Source: Haematococcus lacustris
Taxonomy: Eukaryota; Chlorophyta; Chlorophyceae; Chlamydomonadales; Haematococcaceae
Assembly (NCBI GenBank): GCA_030144725.1
Contig: JASKMD010000015.1
Span: 5,211,810-5,275,809 of the forward strand
Direction of reading: 5' to 3'
Length of the DNA stretch: 64,000 nt
Below the pieces are notes generated by a model. That model was given only the letters and a program-made list of their open reading frames with translations. It did no database searches and was not told the origin of the DNA. The translations under genes and the position numbers were made by a program. The number at the start of each line of letters is the position of its first letter. The first letter of the stretch is position 1. Positions 45,307 through 55,845 of the stretch are shown here, piece after piece.

Positions 45307-45504
45307 CAGGGAGGTTCCTGCTGGTGCGGCTGCTGCCAGGTGCTGCACCACTATAGCGACGACCACAGGCCGCTGAATGGCCACCAGGGAGGTGCCTGCT
45401 GGGGCGGCTGCTGCCAGGTGCTACGTTGTCATTCCACCGTTGAGTGTCGCGGCGAGCCTGGATCAGGCCGCTGGTCAGCTTGCACCTGTAGAAGCTGTCC
45501 AGTA

Positions 45505-46190
45505 TGCCATCCTCATCCCACAACCCCTAGGCTGCGCTGACTGCCTTGGTGACGCCGGGGGTCCAGCCCCATGCCCATCTAAGTGGCTGGGTCACATTGC
45601 AACGCCAGCTTATCAGCCATGCCCATGCCAATGTCAGCTGATGGGCGCTTGCTGCTGCTGCTGTTGCCCAAGGGGCCTGCTGCTGTTGCCAGAAGGGCTG
45701 GAGGAGCCTGCTGCTGAGCTGCTGCTGCTGCTAGATAGGCCAGAGGGGCCTGCTGCTCCATAGGATGGGGGGAAATGTATAGTGCACACACACTGACCCC
45801 ATCAGTGAAAATCTGCCTATCAGAAACCCCTGGTTAGCCTAACCCCCTGGATAGCCCACAATGCCATCCTCAACCCACAACCCCGAGGCTGTTCTGACTG
45901 CCTGGATTGCGCTGGGATCCAACGCCCATCTGGGTGGCTGTGTCAAACTGAAACGCCCGCTTGTCAGCTAGGCTCTTGCCTATATCAGCTAGTGGGCGCT
46001 CGTTGCTGCTGCTGCTGTCAGAGGGGCCTGCTGCTGGGAGCTGCTGCTGCCAGAGGGGCCATAGGTGTTTGCTGCTGGGCTGCTGCTGCTGCTGTGAGAG
46101 GGGCTTGAGGGGCTGCTGCTAGAGGGGCTTAAGGGGCCTGCCCATGCCTGGGATGGGGGGAGGGGCATGTGTAGTGCACTCACACACTGA
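45505..46190 (-). repeat. Tandem duplication of a TnpB-like N-terminal region
   Basis: About 45505-45800 and 45850-46190 are diverged copies. On the minus strand they read KRPSADIGMGMADKLALQCD and KRPLADIGKSLADKRAFQFD, each followed by TQMG. Both hold GCTGCTG-rich runs and a common tail GTAGTGCAC...CACACTGACCCC. Confidence 0.7.
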
Positions 46191-46399
46191 CCCCTTTGTT
46201 GGCTAGTTTGTCTGCCTTGAAGATCCTGGTGAGCCCCTAGGACTTCTCCGCAGCAGTGAGTGACCGGTGTGTGTCCCTAACCTAGGAGTCGCTAGGAGCC
46301 CTACACTGCCCTATGCATGACTCTCTCTCGCACACATCCCCTTTGTAAGGGGCAATCGAATTGTTTGTTTGTCTGATTGATAAAATGATACACATGGCA

Positions 46400-46624
46400 C
46401 TACTGCTGCCGCTGGTGCCACCGCTGCCACTTCCGTAGCAGGCCCTTGTCGCGCACGCGCACCCACTCCTGGCCTGGTCTGCCTGGGTTAGGCATAGCTG
46501 GGCGGCCCAGCCAGCTGCTGAGCTCGCGAGGGCGGCCCGGTCCGGCTGCAATGCGGCGGATGTTCAGCGCGGCTGACACGTCCCGGTCGTAGAACCTGGT
46601 GCCTTTGTTGAGCACATCAAGGGG
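46400..46624 (-). pseudogene. TnpB/Fanzor-like C-terminal fragment with RuvC-III motif
   Basis: Encodes LNKGTRFYDRDVSAALNIRR, then AAGPGRPRELSSWLGRPAMP and a basic tail, ending at a stop at 46400-46402. DRDVSAALNI matches the RuvC-III DRDxNAA.NI motif of TnpB and related OrfB proteins. The preceding sequence on this strand is the CCCCCG array, so the rest of the gene is missing. Confidence 0.6.
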
Positions 46625-46626
46625 AA

Positions 46627-47172
46627 TCCGCCCCCGCCCCCGCCCCCGCCCCCGCCCCCGCCCCCGCCCCCGCCCCCGCCCCCGCCCCCGCCCCCGCCCC
46701 CGCCCCCGCCCCCGCCCCCGCCCCCGCCCCCGCCCCCGCCCCCGCCCCCGCCCCCGCCCCCGCCCCCGCCCCCGCCCCCGCCCCCGCCCCCGCCCCCGCC
46801 CCCGCCCCCGCCCCCGCCCCCGCCCCCGCCCCCGCCCCCGCCCCCGCCCCCGCCCCCGCCCCCGCCCCCGCCCCCGCCCCCGCCCCCGCCCCCGCCCCCG
46901 CCCCCGCCCCCGCCCCCGCCCCCGCCCCCGCCCCCGCCCCCGCCCCCGCCCCCGCCCCCGCCCCCGCCCCCGCCCCCGCCCCCGCCCCCGCCCCCGCCCC
47001 CGCCCCCGCCCCCGCCCCCGCCCCCGCCCCCGCCCCCGCCCCCGCCCCCGCCCCCGCCCCCGCCCCCGCCCCCGCCCCCGCCCCCGCCCCCGCCCCCGCC
47101 CCCGCCCCCGCCCCCGCCCCCGCCCCCGCCCCCGCCCCCGCCCCCGCCCCCGCCCCCGCCCCCGCCCCCGCC
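46627..47172 (+). repeat. CCCCCG hexanucleotide microsatellite
   Basis: About 90 nearly perfect units. The complementary strand is (GGGGGC)n, a strong G-quadruplex former. Poly-Gly, Arg-Pro and Gly-Ala open frames across it are artefacts of the repeat. Confidence 0.97.
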
Positions 47173-47199
47173 CTTATCTTCCAAGGCATTGGGGAGAGT

Positions 47200-47364
47200 G
47201 TGTAACGCCCCCTGGAGCTGTGCCGCTGGGATGACCTGGAGTCTTAACCTACCCCTGGCAACGAGTACCAGCAGCGCTACAAGCTGGTCAATGACCGGCT
47301 GCCCAAGGGAAGGCAAAGGTTGCACCGGGCCGCAGAGTACCGGCGGGACCCGCAACCCCCATAG
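47200..47364 (+). pseudogene. Second TnpB/Fanzor-like C-terminal fragment, opposite orientation
   Basis: Plus-strand reading RPLELCRWDDLES, a TAA stop at 47245-47247, then PTPGNEYQQRYKLVNDRLPK and GRQRLHRAAEYRRDPQPP to a TAG at 47362-47364. RPxEL after the RuvC-III motif and the basic tail correspond to the fragment at 46400-46624, but on the other strand. The two fragments point away from each other across the CCCCCG array. Confidence 0.5.
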
Positions 47365-47370
47365 GGCCTA

Positions 47371-47718
47371 GTTTGGCCAGGCTGTTAAAATGCACCAAAG
47401 TGAGACTTTTCTTGATGTGGCCTAACATTGATATGGTGTGCCTTGCCTAGGATCCCTCAGCCTGCAACCTTGGTGTCTTTGATGTTACAATGCACACCGA
47501 CGTGTCCCCTTAGACAACTCTCAAGCTGTTCGCTGCGTTCTCCGTCTCGTCCAATGCAACCGGCCCGTCCATGCGTCAAGCAGCTCGTGCGCGTCCCCGT
47601 GCACGCAGGGGCATCCGTGATGGGTAGGTGTGTGACCGCGGTGTGACGGGCAGGTGTTTTTGAGCGCGGCGCCCCCACTTGTCTGACATTCGCCGAAACA
47701 GCAAAATCTGGTATAGCA
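47371..47718. other. Upstream region of the FAS1 gene
   Basis: No gene seen. It should contain the promoter and 5' UTR of the FAS1-domain gene. No clear TATA box or conserved element stands out. Confidence 0.4.
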
Positions 47719-50512
47719 ATGGCCGCCCGGAAGCTGATCGTGTGTCTCGCGCTGATTGTGCTTGGTGAGGAAGCATCTACCTGCTCGCGTAGTGCAGCCC
47801 CCGCAAGCAGCACCTCGGCACCCGTCATCTACCACAACGAAGTTCCTCGTCGAGCCCTAGTGCCGTTTGCATTATCCACGTCACCGCAGGGTCGGCCACC
47901 GCGCAGCTGCTGTCCAGTCGCGCTCCCGCGCCAGCACCAGCAGGGGGCGGCAAAGTGAGTTGAAGGGAATGGCAGCCAAGCCGGCATGTTGCCCGGCGTG
48001 TGCTCGCGTGCTGATGCTGATACCGGCATCCCGCCACGCACAGCAGCCCTTGCGTGCATCACGACTGCGTCAACAGGGTTGCTCTTCGCGTGACCACCCT
48101 TGTCCTTAGCCGCCTGCAATACCAGACCGGAACTTGACCCTGACAAAGTTTCCTCTGCCTGTCGCCATCATCACATGTTGATGCTCATTGTGCTTACCTG
48201 CCTGCCGGTGTGGTGGTTGTGCTGCCTGGTTGCAGTCTGTGTACGACGTCGCTGCATCGCTGCCAGACACTACCCTGTTTGCCCAACTCATTCGGGTGGC
48301 CCGTGCTGACCCCACCGTCGCCCAGCTGACTGACCCCGGTTTTGTGGGTGTAGTCTTTGCACCCACCAACAAGGTGAGTGGGCAGGCTGGCCAGCGGACA
48401 GGAAGATGGGTGGATGGGAAGGCAGCTACGAATGTGTTGTGTGGCCCTACCATCGGTTTACCAAGAGTGTCTGCCAGTCTCCTTTTGCGGCAAGGGGCTG
48501 GTGAGAAGTCTAGTGTGGTGTGGTGATGGGCTGGTGTGGTATGCTGGGTGTGCTGTGCTGATTGATGTGCTGGTGTGATTCCTTCAAGCCTGGGTTGACA
48601 GCATGTGGCAGTGCCCAAGCTTGCAGGCTTTTGAGAGGGACTCGAGGCTGATTGCACGTACGCTGAACCTGGCAAATGGTGACCAGATCCTGACCAGTCC
48701 TGCCGCTGCTGCCAAGGTGGGCAGGGCAAGCAGCTATGAAGTGCCGCATCTCACTGCAGTGGCATGGTCTGCCTGGAGAGGCCTTGAGCTTGGGGTGAGG
48801 TTGGGGTGTAGCTCTCTGCATGTGCATGGCCTCCCTGGAGAGGGCTAGGGTAGCGTCTTAGCTCTCTGTTCACGCATGGCTTGCCTAATGCAACCATAGC
48901 TGTTATGTATAAATCTATGAAGGCTGTGTCAGTTCCCCAGACGTGCAGTGCTTGGCTGCTGCTGTCACCCGTCACCCCTGCAGTTGATCAAGGTGCACAT
49001 GATTGTGGGCCAGGCCTTGCAGCTCAGCCAGCTGCTGAACGACATGAAGTTGCGCAGCGCATCTGGCGAGGTGGTGGAGATTGACACCGGGTGGGTGGCG
49101 GAGTCTGGGGGTACACCAGGCAGTGGGTGGTGGCAGGGGCAGTCGAGCTGGGGAGTTGGAGCCAGGCAGGAGGTGTTGAGCAGGGGACCTGCAGCCAGGC
49201 AGTGGCGGGGTACCTGGTGGAGATGGCAGGGGGGCCTGGGCTGGAGAAGGGTATTGTGACGAGAGACAGGGTAGGTAGCGTGAGTGCAGGAACAGGTGAC
49301 AATGGCTGCCAGGCTAATGCAATGAGGGAGTAGGCTAACTGGTGGCTGCTTGGGCGGTTGATCCATTATCTTGGAAAGCAGGGTGTCAGGCTCCTGCAGC
49401 AGGCGTGTGGGGCTAGTCCGGGTGCTGGGGGGTTTGGGGTGCCAGGTGCAGGGTTGTGAAGGGGGAGGCACAGCCGTGGTTATGAGCTGTTAGCAGCGTG
49501 GTTGTGAGCAGCAGCAATGTATTAGCTGCGGGTGTGTTAGCTGCGGGTGATTTGTGTTGTTGCTGCTACCCTAATGGGTGAAGAGGTATGCTGAAGGCGA
49601 GGGGTTCGAAGGAAGGTGTGGTCAATGCTGATGAACAGCACTGGTTGCAAGCAGGCTGTGTGGAATGCTGATGTTAGTGTCTGCATGAGCGTGTGCTGCT
49701 GGTGCCTGTTGGGGTATGGAGCATGTGGCCCTGGCTTTTTCATTTACCTTAGCTACTGCTGCCCATGGTCACTGTCCCAACACCCTGTTGCTGCCGTGCC
49801 CTGTGTGCAGGACCCTCTATGGAAAGTGAGTGTGAGGCAGACGGCTAAGCCTGCATGCCCGTGCCTTGGGCCCACCACCCTGAGTGATCTGGACAAATGA
49901 GCAGCTGGTTCACATTAAAGGGCCAGGCTTTGGGTCCTGTCACATGTCCTGCAAGCACTCACGCCAGTAGCTCTGCACCGCTTGCTACTAGCAAAGGTGG
50001 TAAGGAGCTGCTGGTTACAATATATCAGTAGGGCAGATGCCAGGGTCCTGACAAGAAGGGGTACCCAGCAGCTGCTTTCATCACATGGCTATCACAACAC
50101 GCTCACTGGTTGGTAATGGTAGGTGAGCCCAGTGTCACCATGCATAGTTCCCATGCTATGGCATTGCTTGTGTTCGAACTGGTGACAGGTACATCTCAAC
50201 CAGGAGGAGTGGCAACGCCAAGTTTGTCTCGACGGTGAGGTGCTGTGCAACTACCCCATTTGCGCTGTGCTTTTGCGCTGTGCAGCCTCGACTTGTATAC
50301 TGGCCTTGACCCCGGGCTTGGCCTGCTGGCCGCGAGGCTGCTGCGCATGACTTGCTGCAGAAATGTTGCGGACTGCTGTTTCGCTTAGTTGTCGTAAGTT
50401 GCTGAGATGATTTGTGACATTCCTGCCTGATGCCCATTCGCAGGAAGGCGATGTACCTGCGGGCCTGGCACTCATCCACCGCATCGACCGTGTGCTTGTG
50501 CCAAGCTCATGA
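47719..50512 (+). CDS. Secreted FAS1 (fasciclin)-domain protein, 191 aa
   Basis: Eight exons: 47719-47764, 47890-47954, 48236-48373, 48627-48716, 48984-49090, 49811-49825, 50189-50234 and 50444-50512. All introns are GT-AG, phases agree, and the 576-nt total ends at TGA. Residues 1-20 (MAARKLIVCLALIVLGSATA) are a signal peptide, followed by an Ala/Pro linker. The single FAS1 domain shows SVYDVAASLPDTTLFAQLIR, FVGVVFAPTNKAF (H1 box), KVHMIVGQAL, and the C-terminal GLALIHRIDRVLVP (H2 box). FAS1 proteins mediate adhesion and matrix binding outside the cell. Exon 6 is only 15 nt. Intron 5 is 720 bp. The model rests on splice sites and frame, not transcripts. Confidence 0.9.
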
Positions 50513-52465
50513 GGGACACGACAGCAAGTACGACCGCGTGAGCGGTTCAGGTCCTTTCGGTCCCATCGTCTTTTAGTCCACCATGCTAGTGTTTCGCGTA
50601 GTTGTAGTTGGTTGAAATGTAACATACTCGTTGACGTGCGGACGCGCTGTCATCTTCCGTGACCGACATCAGTGTCCGTATGGAAGTAGTTTTGAGCGTT
50701 GCCCGTGCCCCTTCCATACACAGAGAAGGCAATGGTACCTTCTCTGTGTGATAGTCACTAAATGTTGGACACACCAGTTGGACGGAGGGTTATGACTTTA
50801 CGTTCTTTCACCTTTGAACAGGGCTGGGCATACAGCGATGCAGAGATACAGATACAGTTTCTGTAGCTTCCGTTTCTGTATGATACAGGCCGGCCGGGCT
50901 GTAAGATACAGCCCAACCGACTGTATCGGGGAATCTTTTTTGTTTTCGCCCCCTTTTGTTAAAATCTTGCTTGCGGAACCAGGGTTATGACTTTACGTTC
51001 TTTCACCTTTGAATCCTTGCATTTGCACGAAATTGATGAAATCTTATTGCAATGTTGAATAAGTTAATAAGTCTAATAAGTTAATAAGTGAATAACGTAA
51101 TAAGTTAATAAGTCTGTTCAGTGAAAGACTTGATGCGGTTGTGAAACGGCTATGAAGAACTGAAATCGGCTGTGTCTGCTGTGGTAGTGAGCTGCCTCTT
51201 CCCGTTGGACTGTATAGTGTTGTAGCACCCGTGGCAACGCCAGCGAAGGGGCAGCGAACAATCTGCTGTAGGCCGCTAGTCGTCGCACCAGCCCCAGCCA
51301 ACTCGTCTGACCTACTGGGTGCTGCCGGGTGCTGGGGTAATTGCAATCTTGCAGTGAAACGTTGCATTCTTGCACTGCAATAACGTCATTGCAAGTTTCA
51401 CAGAAAACTTCAATTTTCACAAGCCTGGACGAAACATGTATTGGGGGTTGCAAACGTCATAAAATGTGAAGCCTAGTAGCTACACCGTACGCGGCTGAAA
51501 ATGGGTGGCGTTGAAGCTGGACTGCACCTTCTAAATGATCTGCGACGTGGGAGGTCTGCCGCTGACCGTGCACTAATGTATTGCCTATTTTGCATGCCAA
51601 GGGAACTAATTGAACCAAACATCAAGCTGTTGGCTTTTACAAGGAGCCAAGTGGCCATCAGGAAGAGCACGTGCTCCCACGAGAGGGTTTGTAGCTGTTG
51701 CCCGTGGATGTGATGGAAGTGGAGGGATACTACCCACAGGCCAACATCCTTGCAGCAACCCTTGCACCCTCCAAGAGATGTGTTAACTGAGCACTGCTGG
51801 TAATGCAACAGAACACTGGCGGTCACGAGACCATGTCAGACAGCATACGGGATTTGTACATCTTCCCAGAGGTTTAGTAGTGTGCCATTTATCTCCATCT
51901 CCATATACATGAAAAAGAAAAAGAAAAATGCACACCCATGTGACCCATTGGCAATGTGACAACCACATCATTGCTCGAACCACAACACCCAGCCAGAAGC
52001 CGGGGCCCTTGTAAGCTGCATGGTCAACAGACTGCCAGGAGTTGGGCGCAGTGTCGCCTTTCCCAATACGATCATCTGGAACAAACGCATAGCGGGCAGT
52101 GGCAGTGGGAGCCAGCAACCCCACCTACTTCCACGGCTGCCACCAGAGCCTCTCACCAGGCCACTGCAGCTCTGGGGTCATGGCTCCAGCAAGTACTCCT
52201 TTAGCATACCCTGTACTTCTTCTGCTGCTGCTGCTGCTGCTACAGCTTCTGGCAGGAGGAGCCAGTAATGGTGGCTCAGGGCGGCCTCTTGTAAGCCACA
52301 CACATGTCCCATCGCTGCTGCTGCGAGGTCTTCACGTTAATGTCATCATTGCTGTTACCAGCACCGACACGCCATACCAGCTATCTGCAGGTTGTCCCTG
52401 GCACACTGGCCAGCGAGCACTGCCTGCTGCTAAGCAACTGTCTACTGCTCTGCCAATTCCTACTG
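50513..52465. other. Intergenic region with dispersed repeats
   Basis: 50789-50818 and 50984-51013 are 30-bp direct repeats around a segment beginning ACAGGGCTGGGCATAC. 51170-51380 matches 39320-39560. An open frame at 51501-51713 (+) and a minus-strand frame near 51960-52080 (DDRIGKGDTAPNSWQSVDHA) look gene-like but match no family I know. Confidence 0.45.
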
Positions 52466-52838
52466 TCAAACGTTGAAGCCCTCCACTCTCAAGCAGGCCT
52501 TGTGGGCTTCTATCAATGCTTGACAGTAAGCGTGCTCCTCACCTGCAAGCAACGACTCCATCCTTACGGAATGTCCTGCACTGAGTAAGCTTCACAGAGC
52601 ACCTACAGAGCTCTTACCCCTTTCAGCTATGCAAGAGTCCCGCAACTTCTGCGTGCACGGGTTCGCTACTGATTTTTGGTTCGTGCAAGCTGATGTGTGT
52701 GGCCATAAGCAGCACCTTGGTTTCGGGACAGGAGCAGCATATCTTCTTCGGCTTGCCATCAGGCCCGATGGGTGCCGCAGTCGCGGCAGGTGATGGTGTT
52801 TCGGCTGGCTTACTAGATCCAAAAACGCTCCACGCCAT
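52466..52838 (-). CDS. COX17: Cytochrome c oxidase copper chaperone COX17
   Basis: Three exons: 52838-52716, 52648-52618 and 52542-52466, with GT-AG introns and matching phases, giving 76 aa. The six conserved cysteines are C34, C35, C37, C47, C58 and C68. They form the CCxC copper site (KPKKICCSCPETK) and the twin CX9C motifs of the coiled-coil-helix fold (C37/C47 and C58/C68). The C-terminal ALIEAHKACLRVEGFNV is the family signature. COX17 works in the mitochondrial intermembrane space, imported by the MIA40 pathway, and passes Cu(I) to SCO1 and COX11 for complex IV assembly. Its length is slightly above the yeast protein owing to an Ala/Pro-rich N-terminus. Introns are short (69 and 75 bp). 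Confidence 0.97.
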
Positions 52839-55800
52839 AGTTCTAACGGCTCACTCGCAGCCAGCCGATGTATATAGCAGCGACAACTAATGTGCTTACT
52901 GCGTGACCGTTCATATCATTTCACGAGGATAAATTAGTGGAGCCTGGTGATGTTTGTCTTTACGTGGCACCCTTACGCAGACCCTGATGCCCGCATTCCG
53001 GCTTCCTTCGCATAAGAGGTGGGCATTTATGACACAAGGGAGCGGCAGCTCTTTGCCGGAAAGGTTGGCCGGCCGGGTCGCCAACCTCAGGTTGCTATCT
53101 TTCTCATGTCGTGCAGGCCTAAACTGGTTCATACCTTTACCTGTTTTGGTGCACGTCTACATGCGGCATAGAGAGCTTGGGCTGCAGGCTTCCGCATTCC
53201 ATGCCTGCTGCAACCCTTCTAGCCTGAATCACTTCTGTTACTGCTATTGGCTTAGCATAATGGCGTGCTGCGGTGGCGCGATGGCGTGGAGGATGGCGTA
53301 GAGCATGGCGCGGAGGATGTCAGCCTAGCATTGCTCCCCCCAGCCTCACCTGCTGGCTGGCGTGTCCTACCCCAAGGAGCAGGCTGGACATTGTGTGCGC
53401 AGGGTGCAAGATGGCATAGCTGTGTCATCATCACGGCACCTCCACATCACTCGTTCTTGTGAGCTGCATGCATGCATGCATGTGTTTGTTGTGGTGTGAA
53501 CGCACATTGCTTGTGTGCAGTTCTACACAACGGTGGGCGGTGGCCTGCCTCGCCGGACGTACTACTACAATTCCCGTGATGGGCTGCAACTGAGGAAGGC
53601 ACTGCCAGCTGACATTCAGATGGCACCGCCAGCTCAAGCCACAGCTGGGCAGCCTGTCTGAGGCCAGCCTCCATGATGTCAACTGGCTGGGCTACCTAGC
53701 CTACCAAGCAGCACGCCAGTTTGGAGCAGCAAGTCCATTGGCTGCAGCGGGGCATCGACCGGCTGGACGAGCGCATGCAGCGAGTCAACCGCTTGGTGCA
53801 GCTCGTGGGTGGAGGCGCATGTGGCGCCCTTCATTAGAGACTATGCCGGCCCCAAACGGTGCCCAGTACTTCAGCTGAGTCTAGGGGTTGTGCTTGGCAT
53901 GGTGTCGCCCTGAGACCTACCCTGTGGATTGCCAGCTGGGAGCACAGCAGGTCCAGGGTGTCAGGCCACAGGTTGACCCGGGTGCTGCCGCCCACTGCCA
54001 CCTCCCTGGTAGCCTGGGCCTCCAGGTCGGGCAGCAGGATCGCCACGTTCGACAGCACCAGGGGGGCGCGGCGATGGGCGTAAGTCCAGCGATGTAAGTC
54101 CAATCGTAAGTCGCTCCCAGTAGGAAGGGAATGTGCTGAGCATGGTGTCGGTGGCAGCGTTGTAGGATCGCCCAACTTGAGAAGATCTACAGGGTTCGTA
54201 CGACATGTATAGAGAGTATGCATACAGAATTGGTTGTAGTCTAGTCAAACTAGACTGGACAAGAGATAGTCTAGATTTGGAACCTAGCATGCTCATACTG
54301 TCGTCTAGCCTACTCTACGGGTACCCTACGTGGCATCGGGGTCAGGCTGGAGTATCCGCTGGGGGTGTGTGGCGATGTGCATTTCGAGTGTGATGTAAAT
54401 GAGGCCGGTAACAACATGCCTGCCCACACCCAGTCATGCTGCCCTCCGCTCATCATTGAGAGGCGCGGTGTCCCTGCCGCTGCCTATCCATAACCGATAG
54501 ATCCAAACCTCCATAACTGCATGCATGCATCACTGCTGCGGGACCACGCCTACTGGTTTTTTATGTATGGGCATGCCAGACCAACAAAACTCATTCAACA
54601 AGGAACAACATGTCGGCCTGTGGGTAATCTCACTCAGCTACTACAAACATGTTGTAGCATCCTCGGTCGCACCCTTGATGGCTGCAGCCCCCACGTAGAT
54701 GGCACTTTCCCGGGACAGACCACTGGGCACCCCACCAAAACTAACAGCTTATTTGCTTAAAGGCTAACAGCCTGGCGACACCAACCTACTCCTGCCCCTG
54801 CCCCTGCACCTGCCCACACAGGAGGCTACAGATCAGATGCGGCCATGCCTCGACACAGCTTGAACACAGCTTGAACAGTGAGGGGCGTTTGGCGGTCGTT
54901 TTGCAGTCATTTGTAGCCAGAGATCAACACTCCCAGCCCTTGGTGGGCAGAGTAAGCTGCACAGGCCACTAGTGAAGCGCCCCGCCCAAGCCCAGCCGCA
55001 TAGCTCCTGTCCCAGCGCATCCGCAGCACAACTCCAGGCAGCCCCCCAGCGCAGCGCAGTCTGGACCCCCAGCGCACCCGCGCTGCATGTTACCGGACAT
55101 GCTTCGACTGCTTTGACTGTCTGACTGCTGTTGCCCCCCCTCTTCCGTCTCCTGGTCGGCTTTTGGTCCCCTGACTGATCAAACCATGGCTGCAACAACC
55201 AGGGCCAGACAGCAACAGCTCCCTCTACCCAACCAGCCACACTGGGGCCCTGGGCTGGGCTGCCTCGCCCCTGCCTTGGCCAGCCTTGCTCATCCTGGCA
55301 GCCTGCTCATCCTTGGCAGCCTCGCTGAGCCTGGCCAGGCAGAGGTTCCTGCTGGGTCTGGGCAATGGGCCTGCTGGCAGTGGTGTCTGGCTGCATGGGG
55401 GCTGTGGGGGCTGGCATGGGTCCACCCCAGGGGAGAGGCCTCCCAGGCTCTAAGGATTTGGGCTAGGGACCCGACCCTGGCCGCATAGGGGCTGGCGTGG
55501 GTAGCCCCAAGATCCCCACGGCAGGCCCGCAGGCCCACAACCTTACTGCCCCACAGCTGGCTGACTGCGCCACAGCTGGCTGACTGCCCCACAGCTGGCT
55601 AACTGCCCCACAGCTGGCTGACTGCCCCACAGCTAGCTGACTGCGCCACAGCTGACTGACTGCCCCACAACTGGCTGACTGCCCCGCAGCTGGCCTACCG
55701 CCCACAGCCCCACAGCCGGCCTACAGCCTTACTGCCCCACCGCCGGCTGACTGCTCCACAGCCCACTACCCCACAGCCCACGCCTGGCCTCCTAGCACAC

Positions 55801-55845
55801 AACAGTTCGCCATCATGCTGGCCAGTCCCCACTTAGCCTGTTTGA
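52839..55845. other. Region with an unrecognised, possibly frameshifted gene
   Basis: 53521-53834 (+) follows a good TGTGTGCAG acceptor and reads FYTTVGGGLPRRTYYYNSRD. It then continues in a second frame as RWHRQLKPQLGSLSEASLHD, and in a third as a coiled-coil-like IDRLDERMQRVNRLVQL before a stop. This suggests either missed introns or indels. A minus-strand frame at 53834-54223 also looks protein-like. About 54565-54715 is the inverted copy of 38678-38815. Family unknown. Confidence 0.3.
55546..55770 (+). repeat. 20-bp tandem repeat
   Basis: About ten units of CTGGCTGACTGCCCCACAG with point changes, just downstream of the P450 stop codon on the P450 gene's strand. Confidence 0.85.

Larger units (their letters stand above)
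43195..45530 (-). pseudogene. TnpB/Fanzor-like gene remnant, rearranged
   Basis: Read on the minus strand from 45530: WDEDGILDSFYRCKLTSGLI, ARRDTQRWND, then AGTSLVAIQRPVAVTPATWD and EYLHPKWAEH (45235-45080), RKQLVVFFGNAGLGTRGGWG (about 44930-44860), and finally KVLTVEEFHTRHVRG (about 43350-43300). This order resembles algal proteins that I associate from memory with the OrfB/TnpB-Fanzor superfamily, whose core reads LVVFFG..GTRGGWG...KV.TVDEFRTS, the last part corresponding to the TS motif near RuvC-II. The gene is broken by a partial internal duplication with a telomeric insert, by an 86-bp minisatellite and by a hAT element. A further partial copy of the DGIL-SFYRCKL region lies at 43195-43265. 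It cannot encode a working protein. Superfamily assignment is moderate because the RuvC residues cannot be aligned by eye. Confidence 0.55.

Noticed and set aside
46564..47355. Poly-Gly, (RP)n and (GA)n proteins
   Set aside because: Translations of the CCCCCG array in different frames.
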